From Brevibacterium aurantiacum (GTDB lineage Bacteria; Actinomycetota; Actinomycetes; Actinomycetales; Brevibacteriaceae): a stretch of 46,002 nucleotides of DNA. Every line of letters begins with the position of its first letter. Position 1 is the stretch's first letter. The stretch spans positions 1 to 46,002 of the forward strand of contig NZ_FXZB01000027.1 of NCBI RefSeq assembly GCF_900169065.1, given 5' to 3'. The notes beneath the pieces are model-generated. The model did not search any database. It was given only the letters and a program-made list of their open reading frames with translations, and was not told the origin of the DNA. Positions 1-8,185 of the stretch are shown in pieces. Position numbers and translations under genes: made by a program.

Positions 1-643
1 CCTCTATCTGCCCGGTCAGTGCTTGCCAGCGCCTGGCCAGCAGCCGCAGGCTGTAGGCCGTGGCCTCGGCGGCGGTGACCGGTGTCGCTGTTGGTCGCGA
101 TGCCGCCAGTGCTGCAATCAGTTTGGGGGTCGACAGGCCCTTGTAACGTGTACGCAGATCCTCTGGGGCTGTGATCAGCATCCCCTTAATCTGATTGATC
201 GTCGCAGTCCGAGCCTGCAGCGCCGAGGACCTTGAAGTCCGCAGTACTCGCAGCGACTCCACCAGCCCGTCCCCACCCTTGGGCGCCGCGCTGGCTCGGC
301 CACCCAGCACAGCCTCAGCGGCGGAATAAGCATCGAAGGGATCGCTCTTGCCGTGGAGTCGCCGGTCGAACCGGTTGGGTCGATTCACCTCGAACACCGT
401 GATGCCTGCCTCCCGCACAACTCGGGTGACCGCGGCTCCATAGGAGCCGGTGCACTCGATGCCCACGCTGACCAACCCGGGCCAGGAACCCAAGAACCGC
501 AATGCCGCCTGGTACCCAGTCGCGGTAGTCGGTATTTGGGCATCAGCCAGCCGGCGCCCGGCTTGGTCGATCACCGCGAGGTGATGTGTGTCCGCGTGCG
601 TGTCGATCCCGCCGTAGACCTTAACCTGCTTATCGTTCATCAT
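1..643 (-). CDS. IS110-family transposase, 5' part (cut by window edge)
   Basis: The minus-strand reading frame opens with ATG-ATG at 643 and runs off the left edge after about 214 codons without a stop. The N-terminal RuvC-like DEDD domain is clear: GIDTHAD near residue 12 supplies the first Asp, GIECTGSYG the Glu, and KSDPFDA a further Asp. The start of the transposase_20 region follows (TATINQIKGML). IS110 enzymes are DEDD recombinases that work with a bridge RNA made from the non-coding end of the element. Known members average about 400 aa, so roughly the C-terminal half, including the catalytic Ser region, lies outside the window. A purine-rich AAGGGG stretch precedes the start. Family assignment is secure; completeness and activity cannot be judged. 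Confidence 0.93.
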   Translation of the reverse strand, partial: MMNDKQVKVYGGIDTHADTHHLAVIDQAGRRLADAQIPTTATGYQAALRFLGSWPGLVSVGIECTGSYGAAVTRVVREAGITVFEVNRPNRFDRRLHGKSDPFDAYSAAEAVLGGRASAAPKGGDGLVESLRVLRTSRSSALQARTATINQIKGMLITAPEDLRTRYKGLSTPKLIAALAASRPTATPVTAAEATAYSLRLLARRWQALTGQIE

Positions 644-960
644 AGGAACTGCGCCCCTTCTTTTCGAGTTCTCGGGTGCGCAGCTCAGCCGGCGTCAGTC
701 AGTTCACTATCGGGGACACGCCAGACTCCTATCAGGACATGACGGCCTGCTGGGCTGCACTTATTACAGTGAGCCGAGCCAGTCGACACGTCGTAAACAG
801 GACAACCCCAGACAGCGGGGTGTCAGAAGAGCCATGAGTCAGACCCGACCACAAGACCATCATCGATCCGTTTGGTAGAGACCGCCACGTCCTTCGAGAA
901 GTCAGACTAACTAGTCCACAAGATCTATAGTGAAGAGCCATCAAAACCGCACAGTAGATG
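644..960 (-). other. Probable IS110 non-coding left end (possible bridge RNA) plus intergenic DNA
   Basis: This gap of about 420 bp (644-1064) lies upstream of the transposase, where IS110-group elements keep their long non-coding end and bridge RNA. A compact stem-loop is visible at 801-824: GACA and CCCC pair with GGGG and TGTC, with one bulged A and a 7-nt loop. Several weaker inverted segments surround it. No terminal inverted repeats are seen, as expected for the IS110 group. The element boundary cannot be fixed without another copy or an empty site; about 850-950 is plausible. No gene is supported in the gap, and long frames crossing it are shadows. The promoter and RBS of the downstream band-7 gene lie in its last 100 bp. 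Confidence 0.45.
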
Positions 961-1064
961 GTTTCGCAGCAGTCGACCCTCGCGCCGCAGGCTCCGTGAC
1001 GACTAGAGTGGGTCAGCAACAGATGTTGTAGGAAACAGCGCACCCACCCACGCTCGGAGGAGCC

Positions 1065-2153
1065 ATGGAAATTCTCACCGGAGGCGTCATTGCCGTCGTA
1101 GTCGTCGTCCTCATCCTGGCCGTACTGTTGTTCGGCAAGTTGAGGACCAGCATGTTCTTCACGGTCAAGACGCAGGAGAACGTCATCGTCGAGCGCTTCG
1201 GCAAGTTCAAAAAGGTCGCCAAGCCGGGCCTGAACTTCAAGATGCCCCTCGTCGAAACGATCAGCAAACCGATCTCCCTGCGTGTTCAGCAGCTCGAGGT
1301 CAACATCGAGTCGAAGACGAGCGACAACGTCTTCGTCACAGTCCCCGTCGCCGTGCAGTACGTCGTCGAGGAGGAGAATGTCACCGACGCTTACTACAAG
1401 CTGGCGAACTCCGAGGAGCAGATCAGGTCCTATGTCTTCGACACCGTGCGCTCCGCACTCTCGGGCCTGACTCTGGACACGGCGTTTGAGTCGAAGGACG
1501 ATATCGCTGAAAACGTCGAACGCCGGCTCTCGGAGTCGATGCGCCGCTACGGGTTCAAGATTGTGAGCACTCTGGTCACGGACATCACCCCGGATTCCAA
1601 GGTTCGCGATTCCATGAACTCGATCAATGCTGCTCAGCGTGACCGTGTGGCCGCCCAGTCCCTGGCCGAGGCCGACAAGATCAAGCGCGTCACGCAGGCG
1701 CAGGCGGAGTCCGAAGCGATGCGTCTGCACGGTGAAGGTGTCGCCGCACAGCGCAAGGCCATTGCCGAAGGCATCGCCGAACAGTACTCGAAGCTGCAGT
1801 CGGTGGGCATCGACAGGACGGCCGAACAGCTGCTGATGCTGACCCAGTACTTCGACACCATGCAGAACGTAGCCCAAGAGGGTCGCTCCAACGTGCTGTT
1901 CATGCCCTCGAACCCGGGCGGCCTGGGAGAGATGACGCAGGAGATCAGGAACACCCTGTTCGCGGCCAATGCGTCTGAGGATGCGAAGAACACTTCGGGG
2001 CTCAAGGGCGCCACCGGGCCCCGGTCCCAGAAGCAGGCCGAGTCGAAAGCAGCGCAGAGTGCACCCGCTGAGACGAAGTCAGCCATGAAGCGCGCAGTCG
2101 ACGCAGTCAGGCCCCACACCAATCACCAAGATCAGACTCCCGAGGACTCCTGA
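1065..2153 (+). CDS. SPFH/band 7 (stomatin/flotillin-like) membrane protein
   Basis: The protein is 362 aa. An N-terminal membrane segment (about residues 5-25, Val/Ile/Leu-rich) is followed by a band-7/SPFH domain (about 28-220: TVKTQENVIVERFGKFKKV, the PGLNFKMPLVE motif, then VPVAVQYVV). An Ala/Glu/Gln-rich coiled coil follows (about 180-250: AAQSLAEADKIKRVTQAQAE), and a low-complexity Ala/Lys/Ser tail ends the protein. Family members oligomerise on the inner face of the membrane and scaffold microdomains or proteases. A strong GGAGG lies 7 nt before the ATG. It converges on the malic enzyme gene and shares its terminator. No NfeD partner gene is adjacent, so the client process is unknown. 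Confidence 0.9.
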   Translation: MEILTGGVIAVVVVVLILAVLLFGKLRTSMFFTVKTQENVIVERFGKFKKVAKPGLNFKMPLVETISKPISLRVQQLEVNIESKTSDNVFVTVPVAVQYVVEEENVTDAYYKLANSEEQIRSYVFDTVRSALSGLTLDTAFESKDDIAENVERRLSESMRRYGFKIVSTLVTDITPDSKVRDSMNSINAAQRDRVAAQSLAEADKIKRVTQAQAESEAMRLHGEGVAAQRKAIAEGIAEQYSKLQSVGIDRTAEQLLMLTQYFDTMQNVAQEGRSNVLFMPSNPGGLGEMTQEIRNTLFAANASEDAKNTSGLKGATGPRSQKQAESKAAQSAPAETKSAMKRAVDAVRPHTNHQDQTPEDS

Positions 2154-2219
2154 GGATTCCTGAGCTTGGCTACTAGGCCTGCCCCAAGGGCTGACGCAGT
2201 CTGAGACGAACGACAGAAC

Positions 2220-2247
2220 GGGCGCCGGTGCATCAGCACCGGCGCCC
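2220..2247. terminator. Bidirectional hairpin terminator
   Basis: A perfect 12-bp stem (GGGCGCCGGTGC at 2220-2231 with its complement at 2236-2247) closes an ATCA loop, and the flanks GACGAA/TTCGTC can extend it imperfectly. It sits between the convergent band-7 and malic enzyme stop codons. The following run of T is short, as is common in high-GC actinobacteria. Confidence 0.85.
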
Positions 2248-2275
2248 ATTCGTCTGTCTACAGCTTCCAGGGAAC

Positions 2276-3484
2276 TTACTCCCGAGCAACACCATCTGCA
2301 TCGGCGGCAGTCTCAACCGCTGTAGCCACAGCAGGAGCGACGCGTTCGTCGAGCGCGCCGGGCACGATGTAGTCGGGGCGCAGGTCGTCACCGACGAGGT
2401 CGGCGATGGCACGCGCGGCGGCGAGCTTCATCGCATCCGTGATGTCGGTGGCTCCCACGTCCAGGGCGCCGCGGAAGATTCCGGGGAACGCGAGGACGTT
2501 GTTGATCTGGTTCGGGAAGTCGCTGCGTCCGGTGGCCACGACGGTCGCGTACTTCGCTGCGATGTCGGGCAGAACCTCGGGGTTCGGGTTGGACAGGGCG
2601 AAGATGATCGCGTCATCGGCCATCTGCGACAGGTGCTCCTCGGCGATGGTGCCGCCGGAGACGCCGATGAATGCATCGGCTCCGTTCAGTGCGGCATCGA
2701 TTCCACCGGCAATGCCGCGAGGATTCGTCTCGGAGGCCAGCGCCTGCTTGGTCTCGGTGAGGTCGCTGCGTCCTGCTTCGACGACGCCCTTGGAGTCGAG
2801 GACGACTACGTCGCCGACGCCGGCATCACGCAGAATCTTCACGACTGCCACACCGGCAGCACCGGCACCGGAGACGACGACGCGCAGGGACTCAAATGAT
2901 TTGTCCACCACGCGCAGAGCGTTGGTCAGCGCAGCGAGGACGACGACGGCGGTGCCGTGCTGGTCATCGTGCATGACAGGGATGTCGAGTGCGGCCTTGA
3001 CCCGGTCCTCGATCTCGAAGCAGCGCGGTGCGGAGATGTCCTCGAGGTTGACGGCACCGAAGGTCGGGGCCATGCGCACGATGGTCTCGACGATCTCATC
3101 GGTGTCATTGGTGTCGAGCACGATCGGAATGGCGTTGAGGCCGGAGAAGCTCTTGAACAGCGCGCACTTGCCTTCCATGACCGGAAGTGAGGCCTTGGGG
3201 CCGATGTCGCCGAGCCCCAGGACGGCCGAGCCGTCGGAGATGACGGCGACGAGGCGACCGGTCCAGGTGTGGGTGCGTGCCAGTTCCGGCTCGTCCTTGA
3301 TCGCGGTGCAGACCTTGGCCACGCCTGGCGTGTAGGCGATCGAGAGATCGCGCTGAGTCTCGAGCGGGCTGGTGAGCTCGGCGGAGAGCTTTCCGCCCTC
3401 GTGAGCGGCGAAGATCTCCCCATCGGTGATGGCAGGAGCTGAGGTCTGTGCCGACGTTGCGGCGGTTTCGGTCGTAGTCGTCAT
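2276..3484 (-). CDS. NAD(P)-dependent malic enzyme, short form
   Basis: The 402-aa protein decarboxylates malate to pyruvate and feeds C4 acids into gluconeogenic or acetyl-CoA metabolism. It carries the malic enzyme N-domain (LSIAYTPGVAKVC about residue 55; VISDGSAVLGLGDIGP about 90; MEGKCALFKSF) and the NAD-binding domain (HDDQHGTAVVVLAAL about 165; the Rossmann glycine cluster GAGAAGVAVVKILRDAG about 200). It lacks the phosphotransacetylase-like extension of E. coli MaeB. The ATG at 3484 is chosen because AAAGGAT precedes it and conserved sequence begins soon after; the frame stays open 88 codons further but that part shows no similarity. In this window it could link to the C4-dicarboxylate importer at 25.1 kb. 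Cofactor preference cannot be read with certainty. Confidence 0.93.
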   Translation of the reverse strand: MTTTTETAATSAQTSAPAITDGEIFAAHEGGKLSAELTSPLETQRDLSIAYTPGVAKVCTAIKDEPELARTHTWTGRLVAVISDGSAVLGLGDIGPKASLPVMEGKCALFKSFSGLNAIPIVLDTNDTDEIVETIVRMAPTFGAVNLEDISAPRCFEIEDRVKAALDIPVMHDDQHGTAVVVLAALTNALRVVDKSFESLRVVVSGAGAAGVAVVKILRDAGVGDVVVLDSKGVVEAGRSDLTETKQALASETNPRGIAGGIDAALNGADAFIGVSGGTIAEEHLSQMADDAIIFALSNPNPEVLPDIAAKYATVVATGRSDFPNQINNVLAFPGIFRGALDVGATDITDAMKLAAARAIADLVGDDLRPDYIVPGALDERVAPAVATAVETAADADGVARE

Positions 3485-4026
3485 GATTGATCCTTTTGGT
3501 CGTGTGACGGCCGGCGGGATACCAGTGCTGTCATCGAAGTTCGTCAATCGCCGTGCCCGCACCGTGGGGTGCTCGGAACAGCGGTCGGTCAGGACTGAAG
3601 GCCACGCGAATGGTGGTGCGGTGACGTCTGCGCTGGTGCGTACTCGAACCCCTTTGTGAAGGAATCGGCGACCATGCGCAGTGCAGAAGCGGCACGCACA
3701 AGAGCGAGCTTCGACCTTGTGGGTCGCTTCCGGCAACTTTGCCAGCATAGTCCAACACCGTCACCAGGTCACCCGAAATCGTCACCTTCGCCGAGGTTTC
3801 CCGTCATTCCAGCGGCATGTTCATCAGACCTTTGACTGTAGTTTGACCGCCGCTGCGAGTAGCCGTGTCGCCTCCGATATCGAGGGCGACCCCAATCTAG
3901 GCAAGCGATGCATAGGACGTCCTCGCCCCATTCGCAGAGCACCCACCTGATTTCACGCAGTACAACCGAAGTCCGTCAAACGCTGTGCCCCCTAGTCACT
4001 GGTTTTGACTTCTGGATAAGAACCGA
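3485..4026. other. Gene-free intergenic stretch
   Basis: About 540 bp lies between the malic enzyme start and the Abi_2 stop. It must carry the malic enzyme promoter. I see short repeated GTCACC words near 3760-3785 but no convincing tRNA, hairpin terminator or protein-coding frame. Its right half is less GC-rich, consistent with the border of an accessory insertion carrying the Abi_2 gene. Confidence 0.5.
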
Positions 4027-5001
4027 TCAATTCCAAAGCTCGAGGTCAGACCAGTCGTCAGGAACGCCTAGCGACGAAAGATCAAGAATGTCAGACCGCG
4101 GAAACGAGTTGAGTAACGCGACCAAGCTGGAAGTCCAGGTCTCGCCTCCCTCGATGCACGTCAGCAGATAGGCCACCACTGCGAGAATGTTGTAGGCACC
4201 ATAACCACCCTTGAGCTCGAACTCGCGCAAATGGTTGAGCACGGGGATGACATCGGGCTTGGGACGGCCTGGGGAATTCTGAAGCTTCCGGTTGAAGAGT
4301 CGAGCATGATGGGCAGCTACATTGCGCGCATAGTTGAGACTTGCCAGCCAGCTGCTCATGAGCCTCTTGGTCGGGACATTGAATGCTTGGGCGATTTCCA
4401 GTGAAGATTCGTCGTTGAGGCCCTTATAGAGGCGGGACAGTTGGCCAAGTTCAAGAATCTCTGTCAGCGCCCATATAGGCATCTGGTCGTCATATCTACT
4501 TCGAAAGTGTGTAACGAACGCTTCATCTGAACTATCGCGCCGCTCAGCAACCCGCTTCAACCAGACCGCGTGCTGAATGGGCATCTCACTATCAAGGCGG
4601 GGCTGGACAAAGTTTGGCTGGAAAGTGGTTGAGTTCAGGTGTGCGAATGGCGAAGTGCGCCCCAAGACGTATCCAACCTGCATACGCACAGCTATTTCAA
4701 TGCGTTCGACCCCCTCCAAAACGAGTAAGCGCAATTTTCTGTCGAAATCGATGATTTCTTGCACATACTCAATTGAGCTCCCTGGGCGATAAGTCTCGAG
4801 GACGCGAACACGCGATCGACCGTCCTCATCTCGGTATCTCTCGGCATCGCGAAAGGGGTACAGATACCCAGTGAGTCGGTAGTACCCCGTGGAAGCTAGC
4901 AAGGCAAGGGCCTGATCTCGCGGACGTACGTCAACTCCTCGATCAGCGAGGTGGTCCACTTGCTGATCGATAGTGAGCCACGGTTTTTCGTAATCAGCCA
5001 C
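4027..5001 (-). CDS. Abi_2 family (AbiD/AbiF-like) abortive infection protein
   Basis: The 324-aa protein shows the Abi_2 hallmarks: an N-terminal YEKPWLTIDQQVDHL start, STGYYRLTGYLYPF near residue 37, a DFDRKLRLLVLEGVERIEIAVR helix near 85-106, PIWALTEILELGQLSRLY near 175, and a HEPN-type R-x4-H motif (RNVAAHH, Arg226 and His231) followed by RLFNR. Abi_2 proteins belong to the HEPN superfamily, in which this motif is the RNase active site; family members block phage growth by abortive infection. The GTG start at 5001 is supported by GGAGG 6 nt upstream. The gene is less GC-rich than its neighbours and is preceded by a strong RNA-like fold at 5012-5085. No partner protein gene is adjacent. 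Confidence 0.9.
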   Translation of the reverse strand: MADYEKPWLTIDQQVDHLADRGVDVRPRDQALALLASTGYYRLTGYLYPFRDAERYRDEDGRSRVRVLETYRPGSSIEYVQEIIDFDRKLRLLVLEGVERIEIAVRMQVGYVLGRTSPFAHLNSTTFQPNFVQPRLDSEMPIQHAVWLKRVAERRDSSDEAFVTHFRSRYDDQMPIWALTEILELGQLSRLYKGLNDESSLEIAQAFNVPTKRLMSSWLASLNYARNVAAHHARLFNRKLQNSPGRPKPDVIPVLNHLREFELKGGYGAYNILAVVAYLLTCIEGGETWTSSLVALLNSFPRSDILDLSSLGVPDDWSDLELWN

Positions 5002-5011
5002 TCTGCCTCCA

Positions 5012-5085
5012 AGAGTGAAGAAAATCGGCTCGCCCGCCCCTCAAGGGGACGAACGAACCGATCATGATGTTGTCGATTTTACTCT
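5012..5085 (-). ncRNA. Candidate structured RNA upstream of the Abi_2 gene (abiF-like)
   Basis: Read on the minus strand, four nested helices pair across the element: AGAGT with ACTCT (5081-5085/5012-5016), AAAAT with ATTTT (5076-5080/5021-5025), CGGTTCG with CGAGCCG (5054-5060/5026-5032, one G-U pair), and CCCC with GGGG around a TTGA tetraloop (5037-5048). The G-U pair is an A-C mismatch on the other strand, so the fold favours transcription in the direction of the Abi_2 gene. It ends just before the Shine-Dalgarno sequence. Bioinformatic surveys describe an abiF RNA motif upstream of Abi_2 genes; whether this matches that consensus cannot be tested here. It could be an independent ncRNA or a leader controlling translation. 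Confidence 0.6.
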
Positions 5086-5178
5086 GAATTGTTGGCCACG
5101 TCGAGCATCAGTACTGGACTGAATCAGAAGCTAGAAAACTCATGGATATTGCGCTCATCTCCTACGGGCTTGCCCAAT

Positions 5179-5196
5179 GTAAAACGATCGTTGTAC
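5179..5196. promoter_or_regulatory. TetR operator candidate
   Basis: An 18-bp palindrome with a single unmatched pair (GTA-A-AACGATCGTT-G-TAC; perfect core AACGATCGTT at 5183-5192) ends 10 bp before the TetR start codon. This is the usual place for an autoregulatory TetR site. Binding is inferred. Confidence 0.65.
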
Positions 5197-5206
5197 CGTT
5201 GTCGTC

Positions 5207-5749
5207 ATGTCCACTACACGCACCGACATCGTCACCAACTGTGAGCCCGTCTTCGACCGGAACGGCTTCGCGGCAACCGGCATGGATGCCCTCACCAAGG
5301 CAGCAAACGTCTCCTCAAGGACCCTGTACAAGCATCTGGGCAGCAAGACCGGGCTCACGATCGCCGTTCTCCAGGCGCGGATGGAACGCTTCTTCAGCAC
5401 GTGCACAGCGTCGACCTTCGACGAGCTGCTCACCGGCCTTGAACGTTGGATAGAAGCAGAAGGTGCCCGAGGTTGCCTGTTCCTGCGCGCCCAAGGCGAA
5501 GCCGACACGCTTGGCGCCGGGGCTGGGGTCTCCACCGTGGTCGCGGAATATCGGCGGCGATTGCGAGAGCTGATCGGCTACCTCGTCGTCAACGAGCTCG
5601 GTCGTGAAGATGACACTCTGTGCGATGAGCTGCTCATCATCTTCGAGGGTGCAACATCAACAGCCTCATACCTGGGCCCGCGAGCAATCACTGCGGCCCG
5701 CAGTGCGGCGGGCGCCGTGCTGACGAAAGGAGATCCATGCACCTGCTGA
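5207..5749 (+). CDS. TetR family transcriptional regulator
   Basis: The protein is 180 aa. The N-terminal TetR helix-turn-helix is clear (residues about 5-50: VFDRNGFAATGMDALTKAA, then VSSRTLYKHLGSKTGL), and a ligand-binding helical domain follows. There is no good Shine-Dalgarno, so the mRNA may start at or near the ATG. The stop overlaps the next gene's start by 13 bp, so the regulator and the NAD(P)H-dehydrogenase-like protein form one unit. The palindrome just upstream suggests self-repression, relieved by a small molecule, possibly a quinone or other electrophile judging from the partner. The inducer is not deducible from sequence. Confidence 0.9.
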   Translation: MSTTRTDIVTNCEPVFDRNGFAATGMDALTKAANVSSRTLYKHLGSKTGLTIAVLQARMERFFSTCTASTFDELLTGLERWIEAEGARGCLFLRAQGEADTLGAGAGVSTVVAEYRRRLRELIGYLVVNELGREDDTLCDELLIIFEGATSTASYLGPRAITAARSAAGAVLTKGDPCTC

Positions 5750-6405
5750 CCGTCTTCGCCCACCCGATCCGCACAAGCTATCCGGGCGCGGTGATGGATT
5801 CCTTCCACGAACCATTCGCAGCTGCCGGTCACTCGATCGATATCCTCGATCTCCACACCGAGGGTTTCGACCCACGATTCACCGAGGCGGACCACAGTCA
5901 CTTCTGGGGCGGCCCGATCCCACCCGGTATCGCCGACATGCACCAGCGGGTCGAGGCTGCTGACCGGCTGGCGTTCGTCTTCCCCGTCTACTGGTGGTCG
6001 ATGCCGGCGATGATGAAGGGCTGGATTGAGCGGGTCTTCACTGGCGACTGGGCCTATCAGTATGGCTCGGGTGTTGCTGATCGAGGCAAGGAGCCGCTGA
6101 ACGGGCTTCTCCCCCGCGCGCCCACAGCACTCATCGGGGTCGGCGGCTCCAAGCAGCGCACCTATGACAAATACGGGTATGGGGACGCGATGTATGCCCA
6201 GCTCGACATCGGCATCTTCGCCTACTGCGGCATCACCGATGTGGAAAGCCACCTCATCTACGACGTCGAGGGCGAGCACAACGCCGACAATCGAAGCGCC
6301 GGAATCGCCCAGGCACGAAACATCGCCACCGCATTCGCGTCTCCGACCCGCTCGCCCCGAAACGCCAAGGAGGAGCACTTCGCGAGTTCGGCTCAGCGCA
6401 GGTAG
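5737..6405 (+). CDS. NAD(P)H dehydrogenase (quinone) family, flavodoxin-like fold
   Basis: The 222-aa protein matches the KefF/MdaB/NQO1-type Flavodoxin_2 family: N-terminal LLTVFAHPIRTSYPGAVMDSF (phosphate-binding loop of the flavin site), DILDLHTEGFDPRF near residue 37, FVFPVYWWSMPAMMKGWIERVF near 80-100, and LIGVGGSK near 133. Members use FAD or FMN to reduce quinones by two electrons at the expense of NAD(P)H, protecting against redox cycling. AAAGGAG precedes the ATG, which lies inside the end of the TetR gene. Its 3' end overlaps the convergent CoA-transferase gene by 13 bp. The last 25 residues are Arg/Ser/Ala-rich and outside the conserved domain. Confidence 0.88.
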   Translation: MHLLTVFAHPIRTSYPGAVMDSFHEPFAAAGHSIDILDLHTEGFDPRFTEADHSHFWGGPIPPGIADMHQRVEAADRLAFVFPVYWWSMPAMMKGWIERVFTGDWAYQYGSGVADRGKEPLNGLLPRAPTALIGVGGSKQRTYDKYGYGDAMYAQLDIGIFAYCGITDVESHLIYDVEGEHNADNRSAGIAQARNIATAFASPTRSPRNAKEEHFASSAQRR

Positions 6406-7205
6406 ATGCGGGTGGGGTCGAGATCGTCCCTGAGTACCGCCAGCTCTTCTGCCGTGGGCGCTTGAGTTGTTTCGAGATTGCTCGCGACCTTCAGGTCCCA
6501 ACCAGTCTGTCGCACAACCTCGGCGGGGTCGACTCCTGGGTGCACTGCGCTCAGCGTGAGTTCCTCGTCCTGGGCGAATCGGGTCATGATTCCCAGGTCC
6601 GTGATCACGTGCGTGACTCCCGCGCCGGCAGGCATGGTGCCAACCTCAGACTGTGCCGCCCGGTGAGGGCTGGGTGAGGTGACGAAGTCGAGAGTCTCGA
6701 CGAATGTGCGCGGGGTATGCCGACGCATGACGAGAAAGATTTCGGCCGCCCCGGCCATGGCTTCGATCGCTCCACCGGAGCCGGGCAGTCGACTGTCGGG
6801 GTGTTCCCAGTCCTCACCGATCAGAGTGGAGTTGAGGCTGCCATAGCGGTCTACCTGTGCGGCTCCGAGGAATCCGACATCGATGCGCTGCCCCTGCAGG
6901 ACGTAGTTGAACAGGTGAGTCATCGGAATCACCGAGGCGGCCCCCGGAACCAGCACCGAGTCGGAGATCGTGCGCGGCAGGTCCGGCGGTCTGGCTCCTG
7001 TGACGCCCGATTCGTAGACGATCTCAATCTCCGGGGCCACGGTGCGCTGGGCCAGTGCAGTAGCCAGCGTCGGCAGGCCGTGTCCGGCGAAGACGACGCG
7101 GCGGCCGGCGAGTGCTCGGGCCGAATGGATGGTGAGCAGCTCGCTGCTCGTGACATCCCCGTCGTCCTTGTTCGTGTCCGTGTGGTCAGATGTGCCAGCG
7201 GTCAT
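6393..7205 (-). CDS. CoA-transferase, beta subunit (glutaconate CoA-transferase/IpdB-like)
   Basis: This 270-aa protein is a class I CoA-transferase small subunit: VFAGHGLPTLATALAQRTVAPEI near 35-58, an IVYESGVTGA segment near 63-72 where the family's catalytic Glu loop lies, then VDVGFLGAAQVDRYGSLNST-type sequence and VITDLGIMTRF near 215. It starts at ATG 7205 with GGAGG 5 nt upstream, and its ATGA overlaps the stop of the alpha subunit, so the two are co-translated. Relatives include glutaconate CoA-transferase GctB and the steroid-ring-opening hydrolase IpdB. No steroid genes are nearby, so substrate is unassigned. Confidence 0.85.
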   Translation of the reverse strand: MTAGTSDHTDTNKDDGDVTSSELLTIHSARALAGRRVVFAGHGLPTLATALAQRTVAPEIEIVYESGVTGARPPDLPRTISDSVLVPGAASVIPMTHLFNYVLQGQRIDVGFLGAAQVDRYGSLNSTLIGEDWEHPDSRLPGSGGAIEAMAGAAEIFLVMRRHTPRTFVETLDFVTSPSPHRAAQSEVGTMPAGAGVTHVITDLGIMTRFAQDEELTLSAVHPGVDPAEVVRQTGWDLKVASNLETTQAPTAEELAVLRDDLDPTRIYLR

Positions 7206-8116
7206 TCCCGACCTCCATAATTGACGGGTGTCGAATAGGCGTCGCGGATGCCCAACTTGTCGAAATGGTCGGCTCCCAGCAGTGCGAGGAATTCCTCATG
7301 ATCTGCAGTGGCGTGGATGTTGGTCTGCAGCCATTGCTTGACTGCCTCGGCATCACGGGCGAGAGCCGACCAGTCGCGGGAGAACGCATCGTCGCGGTCG
7401 TAGCATCCCTGCACGGCATGCGGGTGTGCGCCGCGTGGAACTTCGACGACGGCGTCAACGACATGGGAGGGAACGATTGTGCGGTTTGGGTCGGAGCGGA
7501 TGATGGACTCGTCGACGATCTCTTCGACGGTCACGATGAGTCGCCGGCCTGCAAACGCGGCCTCGGTCTGGATTCCCAGCATCCCCCAGGCCTGCACATT
7601 TCCGGCCGAGTCGGCACGTTGAGCGTGGATGACCGTGAGGTCCGGATTGAGCGCGGGCACGACGTAGATCGGCGGACCGCCGAAGGGGTCTTCCACGGGT
7701 CTGATCCGGGGATTCTTCTGGGCGAGATCGCTGCCGCGATAGGACGCGATCGGCTGGAACGGGAGCTTCGAGGCACCGGCCTGATACCTGGCCACCATTC
7801 CGCCGTGGCTGTATTCGTCGAACCACAGCGGTTCCGGATCCGAGTGCTCAATTCTCCGGCGCAGTTCGTAGAGCGAGCCCGCCGAACTGTTGGCCACGAA
7901 GGCCGCGATCAGACCAGTGAGGCAGTTGGCGCCGAGGAGCTGGTCGACGATGACATCACAGGACATGCGTGCCAGGGTGAGGTTCGAGAATTTCTGTCGG
8001 ATGATCTCGTGCGCGGCGGCGACCGGCACGAGGTGGCCGAAGCCTTCCAGCGCGACGGTGTCCCCATCGTTGAGATGGGTGCTGATCGCCTCTGACAGGC
8101 TCGTCGTCTTGTCCAT
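7202..8116 (-). CDS. CoA-transferase, alpha subunit (glutaconate CoA-transferase/IpdA-like)
   Basis: The 304-aa protein has class I CoA-transferase features: a glycine-rich GDTVALEGFGHLVPVAAAHEI start near 20-40, RRLIVTVEEIVDESII near 195-210, and the closing VDAVVEVPRGAHPHAVQGCYDRD block typical of the GctA/IpdA branch. The ATG at 8116 is preferred over the one 18 nt upstream because AAGGAGGA stands 4 nt before it. It pairs with the beta subunit through a 4-bp overlap and should form an alpha/beta enzyme moving CoA to an organic acid, or hydrolysing a ring as in IpdAB. The substrate is not evident from the neighbours. Confidence 0.85.
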   Translation of the reverse strand: MDKTTSLSEAISTHLNDGDTVALEGFGHLVPVAAAHEIIRQKFSNLTLARMSCDVIVDQLLGANCLTGLIAAFVANSSAGSLYELRRRIEHSDPEPLWFDEYSHGGMVARYQAGASKLPFQPIASYRGSDLAQKNPRIRPVEDPFGGPPIYVVPALNPDLTVIHAQRADSAGNVQAWGMLGIQTEAAFAGRRLIVTVEEIVDESIIRSDPNRTIVPSHVVDAVVEVPRGAHPHAVQGCYDRDDAFSRDWSALARDAEAVKQWLQTNIHATADHEEFLALLGADHFDKLGIRDAYSTPVNYGGRE

Positions 8117-8185
8117 CGCGTCCTCCTTGAGCATCGATTGACTGTGACCTCGATCATCCTGCCAAAATCATTTATGCCAGTCCAA

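Noticed and set aside
732..1877. Long minus-strand frame opposite the band-7 gene (381 codons)
   Set aside because: It is the antisense shadow of a well-supported SPFH gene, Leu/Arg/Asp-rich without family resemblance, and has no ribosome site.
3755..3790. Repeated GTCACC words as a CRISPR-like or iteron array
   Set aside because: Only three or four 6-bp words with irregular spacing; no spacer structure and no replication or cas gene nearby.
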